Source: an uncultured Ruminococcus sp.
GTDB taxonomy: Bacteria; Bacillota; Clostridia; Oscillospirales; Ruminococcaceae
Reading direction: 5' to 3'
DNA: 18,968 bases
Assembly (NCBI GenBank): GCA_900539095.1
Contig: UQAR01000042.1
Coordinates: 1-18,968, forward strand
Shown here: piece by piece, positions 1 to 6,464 of the stretch
Numbering within the stretch: position 1 is the first letter of the stretch
Layout of the letters: every line of letters starts with the position of its first letter
Made by a program: the position numbers and the translations under genes
The notes under the pieces: generated by a model
The model's input: only the letters and a program-made list of their open reading frames with translations
Databases searched by the model: none
What the model was told of the DNA's origin: nothing

Positions 1-38
1 CTAATTCGTCGGCAGCGTCAGATGTGTATAAGAGACAG
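1..38 (+). other. Nextera (Tn5) library adapter, not genomic
   Basis: Bases 6-38 are identical to the 33-nt Illumina Nextera read-1 adapter. Its last 19 bases (20-38) are the Tn5 mosaic end. Bases 1-5 (CTAAT) match the last five bases of i5 index S510 as I remember it. This is library contamination and should be trimmed before any gene call. Confidence 0.98.
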
Positions 39-175
39 CATATTCCGCTTTCCTTTGACGCCATTTCCAGCAGCTCTTTATCGTAGAAAGGTATGCCAAG
101 ATCATCGGCAAGCTTTTTGCCTATCTCACGTCCTCCGCTGCCAAATTCACGGCTGATAGTAATAATTGATCTCAT
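39..175 (-). CDS. Cytidylate kinase-like family protein, N-terminal fragment
   Basis: Only the first 45 codons are present; the rest is lost at the contig edge, where the frame would run into adapter. The start ATG at 175 follows a good GAAAGGAGA ribosome binding site (184-192, 8-nt spacing). The N-terminus reads MRSIITISREFGSGGREIGK, followed by a segment ending IPFYDKELLEMASKESGI. The ISREFGSGG-x-EIGK P-loop followed by PFYDKEL is typical of the cytidylate-kinase-like family (AAA_33/Cytidylate_kin2 type), soluble P-loop proteins of about 200 residues whose substrate is mostly unproven. It has its own promoter and is separated from the next gene upstream by a terminator, so it starts a new transcript. 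The family call is fairly safe; CMP kinase activity is not established. Confidence 0.8.
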
Positions 176-220
176 AAAACATATCTCCTTTCTTTGATAT
201 ATTCTTTTTAACGTACATTT

Positions 221-249
221 ATTATAGCATATTTTTTGTGATTTGTACA
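221..249 (-). promoter_or_regulatory. Sigma-A promoter for the cytidylate kinase-like gene
   Basis: On the minus strand a perfect TATAAT (-10, 221-226) is preceded by TGC, giving an extended -10. A weaker -35, TGTACA (244-249), lies 17 nt upstream. The transcript would begin near 214, about 38 nt before the ATG. Confidence 0.6.
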
Positions 250-344
250 TAAAAATCCGCAAAATTCTTGCACAAATTTATGTATTTTATATTGTGCATT
301 TTGCGTACAAATATATTTAACAAATTCGTGATAAATTCAGGCAA

Positions 345-379
345 TAAAAAAGTGGGGCGGAAAATATCCGTCCCACTTG
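345..379 (-). terminator. Rho-independent terminator of the substrate-binding protein gene
   Basis: A hairpin with arms at 350-360 and 368-378 (AAGTGGG core, one A-C mismatch on the minus-strand RNA, 7-nt loop) is followed on the minus strand by a run of six T. It begins 11 nt after the TAA of the gene ending at 391. The T-run is on the minus side only, so it serves that gene. Confidence 0.9.
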
Positions 380-390
380 AAATAACTGAA

Positions 391-1806
391 TTATTCAGCG
401 TTGTTAGCGTTAGCTTCCTTGATGAGGTAGTCAACAGCCTTCTGGTTCTCAGCAACGCACTCTGTCCATGTAGTAGCTCCGCCGCCTGTTACCATTGTAG
501 CCTGGTTTACTGTCTGCATAAGTGTTGAAAGCTCAGCAGATACGCCGTCCTGGAAGTCGAATACAGGATTCTGTCTAGCCAGATCGTAAATTGTCTGACG
601 CATCTCGATCATCTCGTCTGTCCAACCGTAGTCATTAGAGAGCTGCTCTTCTGTGATATTCTGAACTTCTGAGTTTGCTACCTTGCAGCAAGTTACGAAA
701 GCGTTGAAACCGTCTGGGTTTGGAGCGTTCTTGCAGAGAAGATAGCCGTTTACACCGGTAGATACATAGTACTTGTCAGAATCGTCCATTCTTGGCATTG
801 GAACGAACATAACCTCGCCGTCCTTGACGCTGCCGAATGTCTTAGTCTTTTCAGGAGTATCCTCAAGAGCCCATGTGCCGATAGGGATAAACAGTGTGAG
901 CTGTGAACCAAGACCTTCACCGTTAGCTCCGTCACCTCTTGTCTTCCAGTTGTTGCTTGATCTGTCAAATACAACGTTATTCTTTTCAAGGTTGTACATA
1001 AGATCCTGAACTGCACCAACTTCAGCCTTGCCCATGTTGTTTACGAGCTTGCCGTCCTCAAGACCGATGATAGGGTAACCGCAAGTATCGTTAAGAGCCT
1101 TGCCGTACCAGTAACCGTCAAGAGCATATCTGTCAGCGTCAGCGTCTGTGAAGTCAAGGGCCATCTCTGTGAACTTGCTCCATGTCCACTCATCGTTAGC
1201 ATAAAGCTCAGCAGGATCGTCATAACCGAAGTCTGTCATTGTCTTCTTGTTGTATACGCAAACGTACTGAGGTCTAACGTCGATAGCTGCAACATAGTGC
1301 TTGCCGTTGAATATAAATGCATCGTTAAGTGTCTGTGATGATGACCAAATGTCAGAGCCGAGATCAACTACATCGTCGATAGGCTCGAACATTGACTTGA
1401 TAGCACCCTTAGGGAATGCGTCCATGTCGTCAGCAGGGAAGAAGTCTGGTGAATCGTTAGCCATAACTGCCTTAGCAAGGTCAGTATATCTGTTGTCCCA
1501 TGTTGTCTGAACATACTCGATCTTTCCGCCGTACTTAGACTGGAAAAGTGAGATAGCAGGTGACTCTGACTTACCATCGCTAGGGTTGATGTCATAGTGA
1601 GCCATCCACTTGATAGTCTTGTTTGAAAGCTCTATGTCAGGGAGCTTATCCTGAAGAGCATTTACCTGCTCCTTCTGATCGTCTGTCATTGCCTTAGCTT
1701 CCTTCTTAGAAGAAGAGCTGTCAGATGAAGAACTGCCACAGGCAGCCATGCTGCAAGCCAGTGAAAGTGCACAAGCGGCAGCAAAAATTCTCTTTGCCAT
1801 TTTCAT
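391..1806 (-). CDS. ABC transporter extracellular solute-binding lipoprotein, family 1 (sugar type)
   Basis: This is a 471-residue lipoprotein. I chose the start at 1806 because AAGGAGG (1816-1822) lies 9 nt upstream; an in-frame ATG at 1875 would add 23 residues with no export signal and no ribosome binding site. A basic N-terminus and hydrophobic stretch lead to the lipobox MAAC with Cys23, followed by a Ser/Asp/Lys-rich linker to about residue 40. The rest has the length and organisation of SBP_bac_1/SBP_bac_8 sugar-binding proteins, with Trp/Tyr-rich segments such as EWTWSKFTEMALDF and GTWALED. The protein would sit on the outer face of the membrane and deliver an oligosaccharide to a CUT1-type permease. 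No permease or ATPase gene adjoins it, and it has its own promoter and terminator, so it is a stand-alone gene. The substrate cannot be told from sequence. Confidence 0.9.
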   Translation of the reverse strand: MKMAKRIFAAACALSLACSMAACGSSSSDSSSSKKEAKAMTDDQKEQVNALQDKLPDIELSNKTIKWMAHYDINPSDGKSESPAISLFQSKYGGKIEYVQTTWDNRYTDLAKAVMANDSPDFFPADDMDAFPKGAIKSMFEPIDDVVDLGSDIWSSSQTLNDAFIFNGKHYVAAIDVRPQYVCVYNKKTMTDFGYDDPAELYANDEWTWSKFTEMALDFTDADADRYALDGYWYGKALNDTCGYPIIGLEDGKLVNNMGKAEVGAVQDLMYNLEKNNVVFDRSSNNWKTRGDGANGEGLGSQLTLFIPIGTWALEDTPEKTKTFGSVKDGEVMFVPMPRMDDSDKYYVSTGVNGYLLCKNAPNPDGFNAFVTCCKVANSEVQNITEEQLSNDYGWTDEMIEMRQTIYDLARQNPVFDFQDGVSAELSTLMQTVNQATMVTGGGATTWTECVAENQKAVDYLIKEANANNAE

Positions 1807-1869
1807 TAATAGTAACCTCCTTGATAATAGACGAATGTTCCTTACCCAAAAACGTTCATCTTTTACGAC

Positions 1870-1908
1870 TGACAAGCGTCATTACCCTTAACACTTGTCA
1901 TAACGCTT
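1870..1908 (-). promoter_or_regulatory. Structured 5' leader with two overlapping inverted repeats
   Basis: In the leader of the substrate-binding protein mRNA, arms 1870-1881 and 1889-1900 can form a 12-bp stem on the minus-strand RNA (two G-U pairs, 7-nt loop). The same left arm (1874-1885) can instead pair with 1897-1908 around an AAGCGT/ACGCTT core. The two pairings exclude each other. Function is unknown; there is no T-run here to make a terminator. Confidence 0.4.
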
Positions 1909-1925
1909 ATTCTTCGTCCTTTCCT

Positions 1926-1954
1926 ATGATAACAAAAAGTTGAAAATTAGTCAA
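1926..1954 (-). promoter_or_regulatory. Sigma-A promoter of the substrate-binding protein gene
   Basis: On the minus strand TTGACT (-35, 1949-1954) and TATCAT (-10, 1926-1931) are separated by exactly 17 nt. Transcription would start near 1919, giving a leader of about 113 nt that contains the overlapping inverted repeats at 1870-1908. Confidence 0.8.
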
Positions 1955-2028
1955 TCAGCATTTTGCAATATAAACTCTTTCCGTTTTTGTTGATTATGAC
2001 AAAGAAGTGTTGGAATTGTGTGAGTATA

Positions 2029-2048
2029 CGTTTTCAGAAAACGATTTC
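2029..2048. promoter_or_regulatory. Candidate operator upstream of the substrate-binding protein promoter
   Basis: The 311-nt gene-free stretch 1807-2117 holds, besides the promoter and leader, a perfect 15-bp interrupted palindrome at 2029-2043 (CGTTTTC-A-GAAAACG). Overlapping it at 2037-2048 is GAAAACGATTTC, which fits the GAAAnCGnTTTC core recognised by LacI-family regulators including CcpA. It lies about 75-95 bp upstream of the -35 box. No strong terminator for gpr is visible in this stretch. Confidence 0.35.
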
Positions 2049-2117
2049 GCAATTTCGCTGATACATATTAATAAAAAGTTTACAATTATTATACAGTAAT
2101 TTTTCACCCATCATTGG

Positions 2118-2987
2118 TCAGCAGGTCAGCGACTGGATATCCTCTTGCGACAGCGTGGGGTGAACAGCACGGTTTATGCCCATTGCAATAAGCTTTGAGC
2201 AGTTTTCCGAAAGCTTGTCAGCCGTTTTCGGAGATACCATAATATTTTCGGAGGTCTCGGGTGCGGACTTTCCGAAAATGTGCTCAGCGGCAGTGCAAAG
2301 GTCAATTACAGTTGGCACGCCTATGGCGATGCACGGTACGCCAAGAGTAGCCGCCGAAAGCTCTTTTCGTGCATTCTCAACGCCGCTGCCTGGGGAGATA
2401 CCGGTGTCGCAAAGCTGTATCGTCCTGCCAAGGTTGGAAAGCTCGCTGCAAGCAAGTGCGTCAACTGCAATAACAGCTTGCGGTCTGACCCTCTCGGCAA
2501 TGGCTTTCACCTGCTCTGAGGACTCTATCCCCGTGTTCCCAAGCACTCCCGTCTGTATCACCGTGACCTCGCCCAATTCATCGTTATCAAGCTCTTCCGC
2601 AAGCATTTTTATGTGCCGTGTGGCAAATATCTTTTCTGCGGTGAGCGGCCCTACAGCGTCAGAAGTCAGAGCAGAGTTCCCAAGCCCCACCGCCAAAAAA
2701 CGCTCGCAGCCGCCGCACAGCTCCCGTATCGCCTTCGCAATGACCTCCGCACGTTCCTCAAAACAGTCGCTGTACATATCAAATGTGGAGTCTGCGGCAG
2801 TAAGTGTGATGTATCTTCCCATAGGTCTGCCAAGCTTTTTGGCGGCCGCCTGCGTTTCTATGGTGATGTCCGTTACCTCAAACCGTGCGGCGTCAATGCT
2901 TTTTTGCATGACCTTTACTCCCTCAAGCTTTTGTGCACCGCCAGCCTGAGAAAAGCTTTCCGCTGCCATATCTGTTCTTATGCTCAT
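2118..2987 (-). CDS. gpr: GPR endopeptidase, germination protease for small acid-soluble spore proteins
   Basis: This 289-residue protein belongs to peptidase family A25, which degrades the DNA-protecting small acid-soluble proteins when a spore germinates. The N-terminus MSIRTDMAAE is the family hallmark. The two aspartates expected to be catalytic (D127 and D193 in Bacillus megaterium GPR) align with D110 in GNSALTSDAVGP and D176 in AVDALA. The ATG at 2987 follows AAAGGTG at 2994-3000 with 6-nt spacing. A GTG at 2996 overlaps that site and would add only three residues. The protein is shorter than Bacillus GPR (about 370 residues) and has almost no propeptide before the RTD motif. It is divergent from rpsT, a gene often found next to gpr in Firmicutes. 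I could not find a clear sigma-F or sigma-G promoter. Its presence implies sporulation ability in this lineage. Confidence 0.93.
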   Translation of the reverse strand: MSIRTDMAAESFSQAGGAQKLEGVKVMQKSIDAARFEVTDITIETQAAAKKLGRPMGRYITLTAADSTFDMYSDCFEERAEVIAKAIRELCGGCERFLAVGLGNSALTSDAVGPLTAEKIFATRHIKMLAEELDNDELGEVTVIQTGVLGNTGIESSEQVKAIAERVRPQAVIAVDALACSELSNLGRTIQLCDTGISPGSGVENARKELSAATLGVPCIAIGVPTVIDLCTAAEHIFGKSAPETSENIMVSPKTADKLSENCSKLIAMGINRAVHPTLSQEDIQSLTC

Positions 2988-3077
2988 TTTATTCACCTTT
3001 CTGCGATATTCTGCAAGTTTTTGTGTGTTCCTACAATTTAGACCGTAAAATTTCTATATTTTTTTCAGTAAACCCCC

Positions 3078-3106
3078 TTGCAATTTCTTTTGAAATGTGG
3101 TAAAAT
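3078..3106 (+). promoter_or_regulatory. Sigma-A promoter of rpsT
   Basis: TTGCAA (3078-3083), a 17-nt spacer, then TAAAAT (3101-3106). The -10 lies inside a perfect 14-bp palindrome, 3100-3113. The predicted start near 3113 gives a leader of about 96 nt. Confidence 0.75.
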
Positions 3107-3112
3107 ATTTTA

Positions 3113-3203
3113 CAAGGCTTGTTTAAAGGGCTTTCCGCATTTCCTCTCAGTCTGCGGATAGCTTGTGCAAATAAGTGCAAATTTATACAGAATGAGGGAG
3201 GTG
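3113..3203 (+). promoter_or_regulatory. Structured rpsT leader, candidate autoregulatory region
   Basis: Beginning at the predicted transcription start, CAAGGCT (3113-3119) can pair with AGCTTG (3160-3165) with one bulged G. This stem encloses a TCCGCA/TGCGGA hairpin (3134-3139 with 3153-3158). An A-rich unpaired stretch follows, with the 8-nt direct repeat GTGCAAAT twice, then the AGGGAGGTG ribosome binding site at 3195-3203. Such folded leaders are common on ribosomal-protein genes; binding by S20 is a guess. Confidence 0.4.
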
Positions 3204-3208
3204 TCGGT

Positions 3209-3460
3209 ATGCCAAACATTAAATCCGCTAAGAAGAGAGTCAAGGTTATCAACACTAAGACAATGAGAAACAAGGCTGTAAAGTCTGATCTTAAAACTGC
3301 ACTCAAGAAGGCAGACGCTGCTGTAGTTGAGAATGCAGAGAACAAGGAAGAAGTAGTAAGAGCTGCTATCAAGAAGGTAGATATGGCTTGCACAAAGGGC
3401 ATTATGCACAAGAATGCTGCTGCAAGAAAGGTATCACAGCTTGCTAAGAAACTCGGCTAA
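3209..3460 (+). CDS. rpsT: 30S ribosomal protein S20
   Basis: This 83-residue basic protein beginning MPNIKSAKKRVKVINTKTMR is a clear S20, the small primary 16S rRNA-binding protein at the foot of the 30S subunit. The motif ending MHKNAAARKVSQLAKKLG is the usual S20 C-terminus. The start at 3209 is set by AGGGAGGTG at 3195-3203; an in-frame ATG at 3119 lies in the leader and would add 30 residues that do not belong to the family. It is a single-gene transcript with its own promoter, long leader and strong terminator. Codon use is biased to AAG, GCT and GTA as expected for a highly expressed gene. Confidence 0.98.
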   Translation: MPNIKSAKKRVKVINTKTMRNKAVKSDLKTALKKADAAVVENAENKEEVVRAAIKKVDMACTKGIMHKNAAARKVSQLAKKLG

Positions 3461-3478
3461 TTTTTCAGAGTATTTTAT

Positions 3479-3510
3479 AAGACCGTTCCGAATGGAGCGG
3501 TCTTTTTTTG
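3479..3510 (+). terminator. Rho-independent terminator of rpsT
   Basis: GACCGTTCC (3481-3489) pairs with GGAGCGGTC (3494-3502) around a GAAT tetraloop with one G-U pair, followed by a run of seven T. It lies 20 nt after the stop codon. Confidence 0.93.
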
Positions 3511-3554
3511 CTTTTAGGCTTTATATATTTAAAATAGTATACCGTTTGCTGCGG

Positions 3555-3583
3555 TTGACTTTTTTGTGCCGATATAGTATAAT
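3555..3583 (+). promoter_or_regulatory. Strong sigma-A promoter of the glycosyltransferase gene
   Basis: TTGACT (3555-3560), a 17-nt spacer and a perfect TATAAT (3578-3583). The start near 3590 gives a leader of about 30 nt with a GGGGAGGGA ribosome binding site. Confidence 0.85.
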
Positions 3584-3619
3584 ATATTTGATTATGATGC
3601 TAAGCAGGGGAGGGACTCT

Positions 3620-4465
3620 ATGACGTACCGTGTGGGAAAATATACGCTGCCTGAATACAGCGTGCTTATGTCGGTCTATGACCGTGAGCTGCCGGAAAAT
3701 CTTAACGAGAGCCTTGAGTCTATGCTTATGCAGTCATATCCGCCCTCTGATTTTGTGCTGGTGTGTGACGGAAAGCTCACCTGCGAGCTAAATATCATCG
3801 TGAAATCCTTTCAGGACGAGTTCAAGCATATCTTCCATATCGTTCAGATAGATGAGAACGTCGGCGTTGGAAAGGCTTATAACGAGGGCATAAAAGCCTG
3901 TAAATGCGATTATATCGTCAAAATGGACAGCGACGATATCTCGCTGCCTAACCGCTGCCTGAAACAAATGACCCTCTTTGCGGTCAAGCCTCAGCTTGAT
4001 ATCACGGGCACGTTTGTGGAGGAGTTCGACACAAATACCGACGAGGTAGTTGCGGTGAAAAAAGTCCCTGTCATGCATAAGGATATCGCCGCATATTCAA
4101 AAAGGCGTAACCCTTTCAACCGCCAGACAGTGGCTTTCAGGAAGTCCTTTGCCGAGAAGATAGGCGGCTACAGCGACCTGAAAATATGCGAGGACTATGA
4201 GTTTATCGCAAGAATGTTGCAGCATGGTGCAAAGGGACAGAATATCCCTGAGGTGCTCGTGCGTTACCGTATCGACGAAAACACGGTGGATACACGCAAA
4301 AGCTGGGAGCATACAAAGGCGTTCATACGGGTCAGGTGGATAATACACCGCTCAGGCTATACAGGTTTCCGTGACTTTTTTATGCCCTGTGCTTTGCAGC
4401 TTGGCTTGTTTATCTTCCCACGAAAATTCACACGCTGGGTGTATCGGACTTTCCTTAGAAAATAA
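3620..4465 (+). CDS. Family 2 glycosyltransferase (AmsE/WcaA-like)
   Basis: This 281-residue GT-A fold enzyme is predicted to transfer a sugar from a nucleotide sugar during surface polysaccharide assembly. The nucleotide-binding start YSVLMSVYDRELPENLNESL is at residues 13-32. The metal-binding DxD motif is D103-S-D105 in KMDSDD. The acceptor-side motif ICEDYEFIARM carries E191 and D192, the expected catalytic-base region. The sequence pattern, including FVLVCDG, resembles amylovoran AmsE-type transferases. There is no convincing membrane segment. The last 40 residues are aromatic and basic and may bind the membrane surface. The ATG at 3620 follows GGGGAGGGA by 4-5 nt. It has its own promoter and terminator and no polysaccharide cluster around it, so donor and acceptor cannot be inferred. 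Confidence 0.92.
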   Translation: MTYRVGKYTLPEYSVLMSVYDRELPENLNESLESMLMQSYPPSDFVLVCDGKLTCELNIIVKSFQDEFKHIFHIVQIDENVGVGKAYNEGIKACKCDYIVKMDSDDISLPNRCLKQMTLFAVKPQLDITGTFVEEFDTNTDEVVAVKKVPVMHKDIAAYSKRRNPFNRQTVAFRKSFAEKIGGYSDLKICEDYEFIARMLQHGAKGQNIPEVLVRYRIDENTVDTRKSWEHTKAFIRVRWIIHRSGYTGFRDFFMPCALQLGLFIFPRKFTRWVYRTFLRK

Positions 4466-4479
4466 TATATACGATATTA

Positions 4480-4517
4480 AAATATGAACCTGATGACATT
4501 CGGGTTCATATTTTTTT
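4480..4517 (+). terminator. Rho-independent terminator of the glycosyltransferase gene
   Basis: A 13-bp stem (4481-4493 with 4500-4512, including AATATGAACC/GGTTCATATT and one G-U pair) ends in a run of seven T. It starts 15 nt after the stop codon. Confidence 0.9.
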
Positions 4518-4546
4518 GAGAGCTGCAAAGTAAACGTTATCAATTT

Positions 4547-4560
4547 TGAACACGGTGTTA
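4547..4560 (+). promoter_or_regulatory. Weak cre-like site upstream of the mannanase promoter
   Basis: TGAACACGGTGTTA matches 8 of the 10 fixed positions of the CcpA cre consensus TGWAANCGNTNWCA and lies 18 nt upstream of the -35 box. Catabolite control of a mannanase would make sense, but one site with two mismatches is weak evidence. Confidence 0.2.
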
Positions 4561-4577
4561 AACATTGAAAATGGCTA

Positions 4578-4605
4578 TTGACAATGGTTTTATATGTGAT
4601 ATATT
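4578..4605 (+). promoter_or_regulatory. Sigma-A promoter of the mannanase gene
   Basis: A perfect TTGACA (4578-4583), a 16-nt spacer and TATATT (4600-4605) preceded by TGA, giving an extended -10. The leader is about 89 nt and contains a small ATAAAGT/ACTTTAT inverted repeat. Confidence 0.8.
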
Positions 4606-4700
4606 TAAAAGTATGAAACATAAAGCCGCTGCGGATAAAGTGCAGAAAAAAGACTTTATTAAAATTTGAATGTAACTAAATAAAAGGTAAGGAGAATATC

Positions 4701-6356
4701 ATGCGTGAGATTATGAAAAGAACAGTAGCCGCCGCAATGGCAGTGCTCATCGCTTGTGCGTCAACAGGCTGCGGCAGCAGTACAGGAAACAGCAGCTCAG
4801 GCAGCTCGTCAGCAGGCGAAACTACCACCACGACTGCTCCGGTCGTTGAAGATATGGGCAATATCGACCTTTCAGACGTAACAACAGAGTATGACGTTCC
4901 TGAGGATTTCAGCTACGAGTCTGAGGCTGAAAAGGGAACTCTTTTAGAAGGTGCATCAGTGCTCGATAAAAACTTTCTCGGCGAATTTTCAGGCGACGGC
5001 TTTGTGTCCATAGGCTCTTCGGGAGATATGGTGGAGTTTGAGATAGATTTTCCTGCAAAGGGCAGCTACAATTTAACTCTTACAATGGCGGCTGACGCTG
5101 AAAATCAGTCAAATCTCATCACTGTTGACGGTGCGGCTCTCACAAGCTTTACTTCAACAACAACTGAGTTCGGTGAAACTGTTGCAGAAAATGTGCTTAT
5201 CGACGAGGGCACACATAAGATAGGCATAAAGGGCGACAACGGTCATATCTATGTTGACAAGATAAAGATAACCCCGGCTCCTGCTATCGACCTTGCACAG
5301 TATGAAGTATCAAATCAGCTTTCAAACCCTAACGCATCTGACGAGGCTAAAAGACTTTATAACTTCCTCACAGATGTCTACGGCAAGTATACTATCTCAG
5401 GTCAGTCCTCAGGCGATAACGAGGGCAAGGACAGCCGTGAGTTCAAGGAGATAGAAAAGCATACAGGCAAAAGACCTTGCATACTTGGCCTTGACGTGAC
5501 AAATCTTTCAAACAGTGCACTTTCACATGGTGCAGGCGGCGGAGATATGGTTCCTTTGCAGGCTATGGACTGGTATAACAACGAAAACGGTATCGTAGCA
5601 CTCTGCTGGCACTGGTATGCACCTGAAAAGAACCTTGAGAAAAACGGCGGTGCATGGTGGCAGGGATTCTATTCAGAATATACTGACTTTGACCTTGCAA
5701 AGGCTCTCAGCGGCGAGGATAAAGAGGGTTATGACTCTATCATAGCTGACCTTGACCATATGGCAGGCGTGCTCAAAGAGCTTGCCGATGCAAACGTGCC
5801 TATCCTTTGGAGACCGCTCCACGAGGCAGCAGGCGACCCTAAGTATCCTGGCAACGCATGGTTCTGGTGGGGCTCGGCAGGAAAGGACGCTTATATCCAG
5901 CTTTGGAAACTTATGTATGACAAGTTCACAAATGAGTATGGTCTTAATAACCTTATCTGGGTATGGAACGCACAGAATCCTGACTGGTATCCGGGGGATG
6001 AGTATGTTGACATCATGGGCTATGACTGTTATCCTGCCGAGCGGGACAGCTCTTCACAGAAATGGTATTATGACCTTGTAAAGTCAAGCACATCAACAAA
6101 CAAGCTTATAGCAATGACAGAGAACGGTTCGCTGTTCGACCCTGACGGAGCATTCAATGACGGCACACGTTGGGCATGGTTCTGCACATGGAACGGCGAG
6201 TTCTGTATCAAGGATAAGCAGCTTTCAGACCAGTATACCACATTTGACGAGTGGAACAAGATATACAACAGCGAAAGAGTTCTTACTCTTGACGAGTTGC
6301 CAAACCTGAAATGCTACCCAATGGATACAGAAAAGTATCTTGAAGAGCATAAATAA
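4701..6356 (+). CDS. GH26 beta-mannanase lipoprotein with CBM35-like module
   Basis: This 551-residue surface lipoprotein should hydrolyse internal beta-1,4 linkages in mannan or galactoglucomannan. The start at 4701 follows AAGGAG (4689-4694, 6-nt spacing). A signal sequence leads to the lipobox STGC with Cys24, then a Ser/Gly/Thr-rich linker to about residue 50. Residues about 78-190 form a beta-rich CBM6/35-like module (LLEGASVLD at its start, HIYVDKIKITP at its end). The GH26 catalytic domain runs from about residue 219 to 530. Its acid/base is E375 in WRPLHEAAG and its nucleophile is E474 in IAMTENG, the two family signatures. A WWQGFY segment and WVWNAQNPDWYPG supply the aromatic substrate cleft. 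It is monocistronic, with no other polysaccharide-degrading gene in the window. The exact mannan type is not determined. Confidence 0.93.
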   Translation: MREIMKRTVAAAMAVLIACASTGCGSSTGNSSSGSSSAGETTTTTAPVVEDMGNIDLSDVTTEYDVPEDFSYESEAEKGTLLEGASVLDKNFLGEFSGDGFVSIGSSGDMVEFEIDFPAKGSYNLTLTMAADAENQSNLITVDGAALTSFTSTTTEFGETVAENVLIDEGTHKIGIKGDNGHIYVDKIKITPAPAIDLAQYEVSNQLSNPNASDEAKRLYNFLTDVYGKYTISGQSSGDNEGKDSREFKEIEKHTGKRPCILGLDVTNLSNSALSHGAGGGDMVPLQAMDWYNNENGIVALCWHWYAPEKNLEKNGGAWWQGFYSEYTDFDLAKALSGEDKEGYDSIIADLDHMAGVLKELADANVPILWRPLHEAAGDPKYPGNAWFWWGSAGKDAYIQLWKLMYDKFTNEYGLNNLIWVWNAQNPDWYPGDEYVDIMGYDCYPAERDSSSQKWYYDLVKSSTSTNKLIAMTENGSLFDPDGAFNDGTRWAWFCTWNGEFCIKDKQLSDQYTTFDEWNKIYNSERVLTLDELPNLKCYPMDTEKYLEEHK

Positions 6357-6367
6357 TTTTATATAAT

Positions 6368-6406
6368 AAAAACTGCGGATAGTTTGACGCTATCCGCAGT
6401 TTTTTA
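6368..6406 (+). terminator. Rho-independent terminator of the mannanase gene
   Basis: A perfect 11-bp stem, ACTGCGGATAG (6372-6382) with CTATCCGCAGT (6390-6400), has a 7-nt loop, flanking A-run and T-run. The A-run before it means it may also act in the other direction. Confidence 0.94.
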
Positions 6407-6410
6407 TTGC

Positions 6411-6434
6411 GTAGTGGCGAACAGCGTTCGCCCG
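6411..6434. repeat. Short REP-like palindrome
   Basis: GTAGTGGCGAACAGCGTTCGCCCG holds a perfect 7-bp inverted repeat (GGCGAAC/GTTCGCC, 3-nt loop) followed by five T. Dispersed GTAGGGGCGA-n-TCGCCCG palindromes occur between genes in many Clostridia, and I read this as a member. It could equally be a second tandem terminator for the mannanase gene. Confidence 0.4.
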
Positions 6435-6464
6435 TTTTTGGATAATAACTTAAATGACATAAAC

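Noticed and set aside
2176..2949. 257-codon open frame on the plus strand
   Set aside because: It is antisense to gpr, whose protein has clear family motifs and a ribosome binding site. The plus-strand translation resembles no family.
2988..3080. Sigma-F or sigma-G promoter for gpr
   Set aside because: I looked for the expected -35 and CATnnTA-type -10 on the minus strand and found no convincing pair at the right spacing.
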